Made by a program: the position numbers and the translations under genes
In this document: in pieces, positions 54,487 through 64,000 of the stretch
Position numbering within the stretch: the first letter of the stretch is position 1
Layout: each line of letters begins with the position of its first letter
Source of the DNA: Rugalucina vietnamica
Taxonomy: Eukaryota; Mollusca; Bivalvia; Lucinida; Lucinidae
Direction: 5' to 3'
Length of the DNA: 64,000 nucleotides
Assembly (NCBI GenBank): GCA_964017185.1
Contig: OZ024872.1
Location: 59,203,817-59,267,816, forward strand
The notes under the pieces: generated by a model
Databases searched by the model: none
The model's input: the letters and a program-made list of their open reading frames with translations, nothing else
Told to the model about the DNA's origin: nothing

Positions 54487-54969
54487 ACGCGAAGCCTGCA
54501 CAGGTAAAAATACAATGCTATTGTTGATCTGTTATTTCATGATTAATAGACGAGGGTTATTTATTTGATTGAATTTTATGCCTCAGGCCACCATGGAACC
54601 CTGATATGGAATGGTATTATCTTAAAATATTGTACATTTACGAGCAACAGGAGAAAACATTATAACTTAAACGCGATAATCGGGTAAACATTTAATAGCG
54701 TAAACATACGTAATGATTAATGGAGCTATTGGATTTTTTAAAGTTCAAAACATTCTATGGATATTCGAGATTTTCATGTATGCATAAATTATGGTACATT
54801 TGTAATTGTAGATGCTTATACAACAAGACACCCGAAGATTAAATGACGGTTGATGCTTCAATTCATGAAAATATTTTTTTTGAAATTACAAAGATTTTCG
54901 TACCACCTTTTTGTGTAATCATCGTTACACATTATTTTGGCCAACTGGATTTCATTTTATATGCATGTA

Positions 54970-57900
54970 AATATTGGAGTGCTGTAGAAGCAATGCTTAT
55001 CGTTTCAAATCAGTAACAATGTTCACCCGAAATCTTCTGCTATTATGATGTCATAATAAATGTCATTGTCATTCTGTTATACTTGACAGAAACAATTTGA
55101 AAACCACTGATACGACGTATCATGCAAGTGGATAACTGATTTTTGTAGACAATTACAGAGGAATAAAGTTCGCCTTTGATTTGATGCAACAAAACTTGCT
55201 ATCGTTACAGTTTGGGACCATATATGCACAACTTCTGAGACACAGTTAGCATAACAGTGTAGTGCTATTTTTAAGATTATTTTTTAATTTCATTAAATTT
55301 ATGTAAAGCTTTTATGGAGAAAAGTTCAAAATAATCTAGATAATATTTAGGTTTTGCACTAAGCCAAAATGCATGCGAATTCCTAATGTGTCAACCATTC
55401 ACATAAATTGCATTTTGTGATGGATGCCGTTATTAGATTAATGGTTTATAAACCTTAATAAATTGGAATAATCGTTTTCATTTTGCCTCGTTAGCGTTAC
55501 ATATATCCATGGATTATCTCATCGCCAATTGATATTATCAAGAATCAACGAGCTTCAATTCCGTTTGAAGTTTTCATTGCAAATGCATTAATGCATGAAA
55601 ATGCCCCATGGAATGCATTTCCCTTAGTAGAGCACGGTATTTTATCCAATCAATTTAAGTCGCACAATGCATGCATGTCCAGTCGGTTATATATCGACAA
55701 GTGCAAAAGCACCAAATAGAAGCGTCTGCAAAGACAGTGTTTAATGTTAGAAACTAGTCGTTTAAAACGTTTGATAACATATGTATGCATTTTGTTGAAT
55801 GTCTATTACATGTATCTACATACATTGCAATATACATAGCTCAAAGAACATGCTTGCATGCATTACAATAGGTCTTCAAATGGCAAACTGACACTGAATC
55901 AATGAGCATTTGGACATATAACAATAAGGGCTAAAGGCATATGAAACTTAGATTTTGCGAAATTGCGCAATATTTTTGTACCCTAATGAAACACACTATT
56001 TATTGACAAATCCAGTATCTCATTAACCTTTGCATAATGGAACTAAAAACAATAAGAACATATGGAAATGGTATTATGATTAGCATTTTATAGCTCAAGC
56101 GTGATGACTTAGAATTCCACACTGACATGGAATTTTGTTTTCATGCTTCAGTTTGCTTGCTGAATGCAGTTCTGTTGGATTTTATTTGTTTCATATTTTG
56201 TGTCGTTTTGTGCTGTTTGGGCCTTTTAAATGCATTATAATAGATTCATTAAATCAGGTAACTACTGTCAATACACCACATTTTTCAAAATTTCAGATTT
56301 CTGAAACACCTCAAGAAAAAATATGACCATATAATCTTTTTTGCAACCAAAAATCTGAAAAAAAAATGTTACGAAAATTTAAAAAAAATCAGTACACTAA
56401 TAAAGATATATTCCCAAATATAATTTTGACTAGGTCTTTTGCGTGTGCAAGGGAGGTAATCCAAACATCTTCAAATTGAAAGTCTAGCAAATATGTGGAA
56501 CAATTTTAAGAATAAGGTGTTCAGTGTTTAAGTTTGGTTTGGTGATTTTATTTAAGAATTAATTAATTTATATTTTTACGGTATAATAGTTACTTTCCTT
56601 CAGTGCTAACATTTTCACAATGGAAAAAGCCCAATTTAAATGATTTTCTGTCATACAATTATTATTCGTTAACCGATTTTCAAAAAATCAGACACTACAA
56701 GCCTCTGGTCATATTTTTCTTTGCGGCTGTACAGTCCAACCATGTCTCCCTGGTCGGCGACTTCAAACTGGGACAGATTCCCTTGCTTTGAGACTCTCCC
56801 ATACACCAGCAGTTTTTGTTATTATTATTATTATTTTATTTCATTCTTTTTTCTCGCCTGTCAGTTTTCGCCACTCCTGCAGTGAGCAGTCATACATCAT
56901 AAGAGTTCCTTGAAAATTGATTTGCAACAGCTCTAATATTATTTCATAATAGGCAGTTTGATAGAGCTGAATAGCGTCCTGGGAGTAAAATGCTTTATTT
57001 TCGAAACAGGAATTGTTCAATCACATAAGCAACATTAATTCAGTTGCTTTTGTTGGGATGATTCTCTATTCGCTCGTTCTTTCACTCAAACTGCCGTTCA
57101 GTCACATAGTCTAATTTACTGGAGGACACTTGGTCCAGAAAAATGATTCTGGAATAGTTCATTAAAGGCATGTTGGCTTACAGTTTGAGATTTCTTCATT
57201 GCCTCACTACAAAAACAACGTGCACAATAGTTGTAACTCTAACACATTAAAACAGCAACAGAAATATCAGTCAGGTCTGGTAATATCTTCATTGATAAGT
57301 TAAATTATAGTATGTTGGAATTGCTTAGGAGGCAGTGTGTCATTCCGATCAGTTAGTTTCCTTGTTAATTTGTACCTGTTTCAAGCTTGATCTGAGCTGT
57401 CATTCAACATTGAAAATTAATGGATTATACACGACATTAATTGGAAACAATTGTATTCATCTTGGCCTATTAACTTTAATAGCGTCTGTGAACAAGCCAA
57501 TGTTGCGTTTTGTTAGAATCAATGATCGTCCAACCCGCTTCAGTTCCCATTGGATATGAATCAATGTCGGGATTGTCCCTGTGGAAAATGTTTCGTTAAT
57601 ACGGAATTGACACTTTTCCAATCGCATAAATCCCTGTAATAAGTACATGTCTTTGTGATGTACAACAAAAAAATCCACAACGAAGCTTTGAATGGCAAAT
57701 TTAGTTGGCAATATACTAACAAATTTGCTTGGAAAATTAGTTGCTTGATGTTATATAAGACCTTGAGCTTAATTAAACAGAAATTGCACTGTTTTGTACC
57801 AAAATCTTTCGAAAAGTATTACATTCTCATCGTCACCATGCAAACACATCAATTCGACTGCCATGATTGAAATCGTATAGGCATTTGCAAATTAGACCGG

Positions 57901-60300
57901 ACTTTATGCGATTGATGCTTGGTTATACCTGTCATTCGCTTAGATTTTCATGCTGTTTGAAAAACGAATCGAGCACTAGCCGAACAGCATATTCATTGCG
58001 TGGCTATCAATTTGCTTAAGAAGTTGTTTTTGGTGCTGATGCGACTTTCCCTGTGTCTTCCATTTTTGTGATTCCTATATTGACATGCAAAAACACTCCG
58101 TTTGACGACCTTAAGACTATGTTTTCATAACTTGTCATCATATTCACTTGACTTTCTCGTCGACATATTTTGTCACCGACAACTGTTTGTATACCATTAT
58201 TTTCTCGTTCTCTCAAGACAAAAATAGCATAGCGTCAATAAATGCAAAAACAATTCCTTTGCGCTTATATTTATATCCACATAGCGTGAGATAATTATTT
58301 TGCTATAGTACTCATGATCATTATTATTATACTCAACGCGAGAAAAATGTCTGGCAGCATCATCATTGTAATACCGTTATTGTTTAGTATATAGTCGTAG
58401 CCGTATTCTTCAAAATTAAATTATGTGTCTGGTGTGGGTTTGAGCCCCGCTCTTGCCACATGTGAGACAAGCCAAGTTCTGCTTGCGGGTGTGCCGGTGG
58501 TTTTCCCTTTTTCGCCCCACCTACCGATTGGCCCGACTATGAGCTGAAATAATCTTGAAAGGGACGTAAAACTGAATTAAAAAATATTATACTAATATAT
58601 TCTGTGTATTGTTATATATGAATGTACTCATGGCTTATTGCATGAATGAATTACTTACTTATAAATGCCGCTGGATAGGGTATACTTTTCAGCTCTGCAA
58701 GTACACGATTCGGCATACAGACTATTTTGTACACTAAAATACACCTCCAACTTAAAACGCACCAAATGTCACCAAAGTGCAGTATTTGTTTCAAATTTTT
58801 GCTCCTTGATTGAAATGGAATATGTATATCACTGTATATAGTGTATGTCTTAATGTGGTAATGTTGGTCCGTCTCCCAGTGATGAAAAATGAGAAAGACC
58901 ATGTTTATTTCCTGATAACTAGATAGTTCAAGTGTGTTCGGGTACTGTGATGGCTGACTATGCCGTGCTTAGATCTAAACTGTCGGTTACAAGTAGGGCA
59001 AGTTTATGTTGAAGAAACTAGTGAAAGCCCATTGATTCTGGCTTTGCGGCTGTGTGCTTTCTTTCAGCTTCACAGACACTCTTTTCTGTATAATGAGCTG
59101 CTCCTTTGTTGATGAGACAGCGCCACTGATCGATCCTGTGCAGCCTGTTCCCTAGACTCTATAAGTATGCTGACGTCATTCAGTGAGGTAATGCTAAACT
59201 CTTCTGAACGGCATGTTTACAATTAGGAATTGTTCAAGCAACAAAAGTACAATTATAATCCGATCACGTGGAACAGTTCTGCCAAGGAACTCTTACTGTT
59301 TTCAGAATCAAAACCAAAACCATTAATCACATGAGGGCTGTTAATATAGCTCGCTAGACTCATGGCACCCTCAGAGGATAAGCATGCGATCCATGAATTC
59401 TATCCTTGAAATACATTATCAATCATGACATGTCAAAATGATAATGATGGATTTGATTTCAAAAATGCACTACGTTCCACTTCTAACGCAACAATAGTAT
59501 TCGGCCTTGTGTTCAAACGCGAATGTTTGAACACTAAAAACCATGGTCGATCCCTATAATGGAAATAAGTAGACGTACAAAAATGAGAACTGTTGGGAAC
59601 AAGGCAGTACCAGTAACTTCCTATATAAACAAGATTCTCATTTTCATGGAAGGCAGTTATTTAGCCACTTACTCTTTGTAGTTTTATAGTTTGGAACCTG
59701 GTGATAATTTGATAAACTGTTGCGTATTTGAATGATAAATCTTGCAGAGGCATGCGGGGAACTTAATTCATCTTCAGATAAACAGTTTGATATACTAAGT
59801 CATTATCATCATTTATTTTGGATATACCTTCACCCTTTCTTTCATTTTTCATTTAATTTGCACTTTCTTTCTTTTTATTATCCTAATTCTATGACATGCA
59901 TACAATACGAAGCCCGATATTGCGTCATGTGTTAAAGGAAAAAAGGGGACGCGTTACAGAATCAACGATGGCAATCTCGTTATTAGAATTTTTCGCGATT
60001 TTCGATACCGGTCCAAACAGTATGTTCATCATTCAACCGGTAGCTTCACAAACATTTCATATCCTGTATCTACATTAAATGACACTTTCCATCTCATTTA
60101 TGACACGCTAATGAGACATTAAGAATCACAGATAATAGATGTTGGAAACTGAGATTACAGACCAGCGAATACAGAGAATTGGAAGCAATTCGAGAAACAT
60201 CGCTGGCTTATGAAAGCAGATATGTACAGTGGCATAATATAATACACCCATGCCGTCTATTATTGACATCTTTGCATATACATATACCTACAATGAGGGA
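54970..60300 (+). repeat. Segmental duplication block X, copy 3 (X3)
   Basis: This is the least interrupted X copy. Anchors include CATTTTGTGATGGATGCCGT near 55408, CATACATCATAAGAGTTCCT near 56892, TTTGTATACCATTATTTTCTC near 58185, and the distal part shared only with X2. The only clear insertion is a truncated SINE at 58434. It continues into Y3 after a few hundred bases. Its open frames (for example 56603-56791 and 57655-57870) are not conserved in X1 or X2. Confidence 0.8.
58434..58580 (+). mobile_element. Truncated SINE, type 3
   Basis: GTGTCTGGTGTGGGTTTGAG through CAAGCCAAGTTCTGCTTGCG, GGTGGTTTTCCC and CTTGAAAGGGACGTAAAACTG matches the 3' two-thirds of the SINE at 50640-50866. The tRNA head before the B box is missing. 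Confidence 0.85.
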
Positions 60301-61560
60301 CAATTATTGAATGAAATCTGCGACGCCGGTAGGTCAAACACACTTAGGTCTTCATGTACATGTTGACACTGAAAGAAAATAGTGCGAAAGTACTGTGAAC
60401 TTTACCCGTTGTATACTTAGAAAGATACTGTTCATGCTTTAATATTAATTACTGGACCGAATGCATTATTTCAATGCTTCAAGCTCAAACAAACGGTGAC
60501 AAACCCAACTTTAATTTATTCAGCTTACCTTTTCGATTCGAGGTCAATGTCAACCGATGTTGCCAACAGATAAGAACTTTTTCTAGGAGCTTAAATATAG
60601 AGTATTGTCAAATTCATCAGATGATATTCAATTTACGTTAAAGAAAACACAAACACCAACCAATGTAATGGGGATATCTATTTTGAAAATTTACCCTAAT
60701 TGTTTTGATAAGTCAGTTTCAGTATTAGCAATCTACTTTTGCGTTTAAATCAAGTTGAAAATTTGTCCTTCATTGTCGCCTTTGTTTTCAACAAACGACT
60801 GACGAGTACCGTTCTCGATTTTAAGATTTTAAATGATAAATACAGAATGTCATTCTGTTCTTTCACAACAAATCATTATTTGTGTCATGTATGATACAAG
60901 TATTTTGTAATTGTCTGGTCATGGTACGCTTTACCAAAATAATCCATACTTGTGAGTGCAAAAAATATTCTAAATCATAGCAAAGCTTGCTCCGTCGAGT
61001 AGATGATAGATGTTTCCAAGTGATCGATTAGCACTGTCTAAGAAAATAGTTACCTGATGAAAGGTTTCCTTAGGTAAGACTTGGAAAATTATCTCTACAA
61101 ATATCACTGTTGAGCCTTTTCTCGTGAATGTAGTTCTTTGTCGAAAATATACTCCTTCAATAAGGACATCTATTCTGTGGTGCTTGTTACCTTATTCGCT
61201 TACCTCTTATGGCACGGAAAACGCTTGAGAACTGTGAATGCGCAGATATTGTGAGTAGCTTGCTCAACGCTAGTCTAGAGAAACCAAAAATGACATTAAG
61301 TACGAGTTTACTCGTTTACGGATGATAACCGTTTTGGTAGCTGTTCGCTGTTTGAAACAATAAATAATATTCATCACAACTGGAAGCCGGTGAATTGGTT
61401 CGTTTATAACAAATGCAGAATTGTGGATTGCCTAGTACTTTAATGAGATATGTTATTAGTTTGCATGCTTAGTCACGTTTGAAAACCCAATCACGTTTGA
61501 AAAATTAATTAATTTCGTAGATGTGTCGGATTTTAGAGACTGTTTTGACCCTGACATATA

Positions 61561-62702
61561 GTCACGATCAAGGTTGCTATTTGTGTTGCACCTGAGGCAA
61601 AAAATCAACATCTTTGTATTTTCATTTTTCTTGGTTTATAATAATTTAAGGCCTATCAGGTCTGTATTCCAGTGATAATTCTTTTGGTTCTCGTGTGTTT
61701 TCGAATTTCACCATAATAGGTAATGGGAATAGTTCAGTACAGGAGCTTCGAAACAGTGTTTTGGGCTGCTTAAACGAGATCATATGCAGGCTAAGTCATT
61801 GTTCCATGCTACAGTTAATTTAATACAATGTAACATGTGTGGTTGCATATGAAAATTTGGATGAAACCTTGATCGCAACTAATATTTTATTTATAAGGTG
61901 CGTCTTAACATGGGGCTACGGACTCTACAGGCCATCCAAAAATACATTTGACCATATCAGCAGTCTTATATAATTTCTTAACAAAACCTCCAGACATGTT
62001 TTACTAATCCCCAGTCTGAAAAACAATAAGACCATTTTATCCTTGTTAATAGGAATTCGGCTTTGAACTTCCTTTTTGAAAATAGGGGCTACGGACTCTA
62101 CATAAAAATGATGGTTTTTTAAAGAAACAAGTACTTTTCACAGTGGAGATAAATGATGGTTTTTAAAGAAACAAGTACTTTTCACAGTGGGGATAAATGC
62201 AACCTCCATAGATTCTGAACTTTCTTTTGTCTTAACAATGAAACACTAGATACCAAAAAATCATATTCTAATCACCGCTGTAGTTTTTTTGAACTGCCAA
62301 CTAAAGACACCAATAAAAATTGAAAAATATTACAAAAGTACAGTTTCACTTACTATGCCACATCTTTGTTATGAATTCCGTAAAAAGTATATTGCATGGG
62401 ACATATGTGCCTTTAATATTACATGAGTAATGGACCTAACTGTTTTTAACATAACAGCAAACCAGCTCAGAAAACACCCGAAATAAAAGTGCAACATTAT
62501 AACATGTGAAAAATGGTGATTTTTGGACATATATTGCCGTGCTATAGCAAAATGATGCATAAAATATCCTATTATTATATATCGCCAGAACGCTTATTGC
62601 CTTAGTGTTATGGTAAAATAAAACATTTGTTCTTGGATAATGTCCTATTGAATTATACGCGCATAACATGACCAAGCTTGAAAAAGCAACCCTGATCGTG
62701 AC
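61561..62702. mobile_element. TIR element of 1.14 kb inserted in Y3
   Basis: GTCACGATCAAGGTTGCT at the left and AGCAACCCTGATCGTGAC at the right are inverted with one mismatch over 18 bases. Y1 and Y2 pass from CCCTGACATA into TATTTTAGTTC without it. The interior has GGGGCTACGGACTCTACA twice (61912 and 62084) and a 42- to 46-base direct duplication (TTTTTAAAGAAACAAGTACT at about 62113 and 62158). No transposase was recognised and no clear target duplication was found, so the superfamily is unknown. Confidence 0.7.
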
Positions 62703-63575
62703 TCAGCCGACACATGTATTTTAGTTCGTTGGGACCTGTTTTGTTTGTTCCCACCGGCATTCACATGAGGATTTCGTTCAGCAGGTTTTAACTTACAGGT
62801 TCATGTATCTCGACTGCACTGTCATCCTTCGCCTATCCTGTTCGATACACGATCACACATGAACGAAATTGCGTCAAGTTTAGATATATATGTTTTATTT
62901 TAATTTCCTTTCATTATCTGCATCTCGTATCGTTGATCATCTTTTATAATTCTAAGCAGCACTTGACTTTTAGCAACCTGCCAAAGCCTCTATAGTTCTT
63001 CGATCGCCGAGAGGAATTGATACGCGTTCTGTGAAAAAGGATCGGTCTGCTCATACATGAGATCGAAAACAACAGTCTAGTTGAAATAAACCATTGATGT
63101 CATGCATTCGCATTGGCTGTACATATGCATTACCATTAACTTTATATGGTATGCATGTTTGGATATCTGAATCCAGCATAGCATTTCCTCCAAGAAGATT
63201 CTAAATTCATTTTATTTTTCAACAATGACAAGCATTCGCGGAAGTCCGAACTATAAACGAACGATATAATCTGGAAACAAATTAAAATTAAAAATTATAG
63301 ATGTACCTGTGCCGATGATTATGGGAAGAAAGACTCGAATAACAACATACTAAACGGATATATGCATGCCTCACAAGTGTTTAGTAACACTTTTCATAAC
63401 GATAGCTAAAAGGTTAGTGTCGGTTATAAAAATGACGTTCTAAGTTTGATTTTATCTTTCATATTAATCAACACTTAACATAAGTGTTATTCTAAATTTA
63501 AACTATTCTTAAGTGTAAAACGTATGGTGAGAAAGACTTTGCCAACCTATAAAGAAATTTCCCTCGGTAAATTAA

Positions 63576-63578
<3 letters not shown>

Positions 63579-63634
<56 letters not shown>
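63579..63634. repeat. AG microsatellite, about 28 units
   Basis: A pure dinucleotide run in Y3. Y2 has GATAAAAAAAAGT at the same place (near 51336), so the expansion occurred after duplication. Confidence 0.95.
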
Positions 63635-63636
<2 letters not shown>

Positions 63637-63918
63637 AAAAAGGCATACTCATGTTACCGCTGTTTCTGGGAAAACATCGCGTGAAGTTCGGACGGTTACA
63701 TTAGAAATAATCCAGCTAAGCTCTTTTACGATACACTAACTTATAATTATCTGAACCCCTGCGCATGGGATTAAATTTGCTGGAATAGTGTTCATGTACG
63801 CACTCAGTTACTAATCGTCAAAGTTTATCTACGAATTAAGCACAAGAGTTTCAACTCGAACTTTTTCAGGCTCAAAGAAATAGGAGCAGCATCGTGAGAA
63901 AACCGGATTTTTGCCTAG

Positions 63919-63983
63919 GCGAAAACAAAGGCGCAGATCAGCTTCGCGGTAACCGCGAAGCTGATCAGCGCCTTTGTTTTCGC
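63919..63983. repeat. Near-perfect palindrome, 32-base arms, one-base spacer
   Basis: The left arm 63919-63950 (starting GCGAAAACAAAGGCGC, ending CAGCTTCGCGGT) is complementary to the right arm 63952-63983 with a single mismatch (A at 63935). Only the A at 63951 is unpaired. It lies just past the end of Y3 homology, so it probably marks a separate insertion or the end of a foldback element reaching beyond the window. Confidence 0.85.
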
Positions 63984-64000
63984 TACTCGGATAGTATAAT

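Larger units (their letters stand above)
48240..54720 (+). repeat. Segmental duplication block Y, copy 2 (Y2)
   Basis: Y2 matches Y3 from about 48240 (diverged) and Y1 from about 49646. The fullest shared stretch with Y3 is 49650-51560 (for example GGATTTCTTTCAGC near 50271 and CGGAAGTCCGAACTATAAAC at 50976 and 63239). Y2 carries a SINE (50640-50866), an unassigned insertion (about 51562-51905) and three family A copies. About 250 bases after its end X3 begins, so Y2-X3 is the intact junction of two tandem units. No host exon could be identified. Confidence 0.8.
60600..63905 (+). repeat. Segmental duplication block Y, copy 3 (Y3)
   Basis: Y3 matches Y2 through CACAACAAATCATT (60869), the GATAGATGTTTCCAAG anchor (61005), CATGAACGAAATTGCGTC (62859) and CCTCGGTAAATTAATT (63562), ending near CAAAGAAATAGGAG. 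It lacks the Y2 SINE and family A copies, but carries the inverted-repeat element at 61561-62702 and an AG microsatellite. The window ends soon after. Confidence 0.8.

Noticed and set aside
56603-56791. Candidate exon in X3 with a VSLVGDFKLGQIPLL segment
   Set aside because: X1 has a related stretch near 30952, but the frame is not conserved and no splice-bounded counterpart could be identified.
61068-61085. CTGATGA followed by AAGG as a hammerhead core
   Set aside because: No GAAA and no pairing stems; Y2 reads CTGATGACAGG.

Overview
The window looks like repeat-rich, AT-rich nuclear DNA of a marine or freshwater invertebrate, most likely a mollusc and plausibly a bivalve. That is an inference from repeat content: three tRNA-headed SINE types, Penelope-like elements carrying hammerhead ribozymes, a BEL/Pao LTR element, a pogo/Tigger transposon, foldback elements, MITEs, and GGAC/GTCC tetranucleotide tracts beside strong hairpins. 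No host protein-coding gene, true tRNA gene or rRNA gene could be recognised. Every recognisable coding sequence is a transposon fragment, most of them broken.

Two things give the window its structure. First, a segmental duplication: a block here called X occurs at about 27205-35530, 36115-43970 and 54970-60300, and a block called Y at about 9972-17345, 48240-54720 and 60600-63905, all in the same orientation. The last X and Y run on almost directly (X3-Y3), suggesting an old tandem unit of about 9-10 kb once later insertions are removed. The copies act as internal empty-site controls, so several insertions can be read to the base: the LTR element at 31448-34187 (5-bp duplication GACAT), a foldback element at 28396-29166 (8-bp duplication AGAGCATT), a MITE at 10170-11191 (TA), and a LINE at 39231-40950.

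Second, one retroelement family is scattered throughout, called family A here. Its sense strand is defined by a decayed reverse-transcriptase C-terminus at 11508-12123, which runs into the family A 3' region. Copies are usually truncated at the sense 5' end and share the 3' end CCTACTTGTACCTTTT. About a dozen copies occur, including a head-to-tail array at 17790-19860. Three family-associated segments (18858-18901, 30675-30718, 48020-48065) fit the hammerhead ribozyme consensus. They share an identical stem I and have a stem II that differs in sequence but stays largely paired. This matches the known association of hammerhead ribozymes with Penelope-like elements and animal retrozymes.

Layout. 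1-9716: family A pieces, an internally duplicated sequence, and a roughly 6.3 kb region bounded by inverted CCATTAA-rich arms that contains two LINE fragments. 9972-17345: Y1 with a MITE, the RT-bearing family A copy, a 32-bp palindrome flanked by 8-bp repeats, and a CpG-dense inverted-repeat element. 17345-27204: family A array, TAACAT-rich DNA holding a foldback element, a TA-flanked MITE and another family A copy. 27205-43970: X1 and X2 with a foldback element, two unusual long hairpins sharing one loop, the LTR element, a MITE and a LINE. 43970-48240: pogo/Tigger remnant, then a family A copy split by a SINE. 48240-64000: Y2, X3 and Y3 with SINEs, family A copies, a 1.1 kb TIR element and a near-perfect palindrome at the end.

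The most unusual objects are the two hairpins at 30074-30214 and 30450-30573, with the same loop and border modules but different, still self-complementary stems; the covarying hammerheads; and the 32-bp palindrome at 14351-14382. Boundaries are read by eye and are good to a few bases only where a duplication or empty site is quoted.
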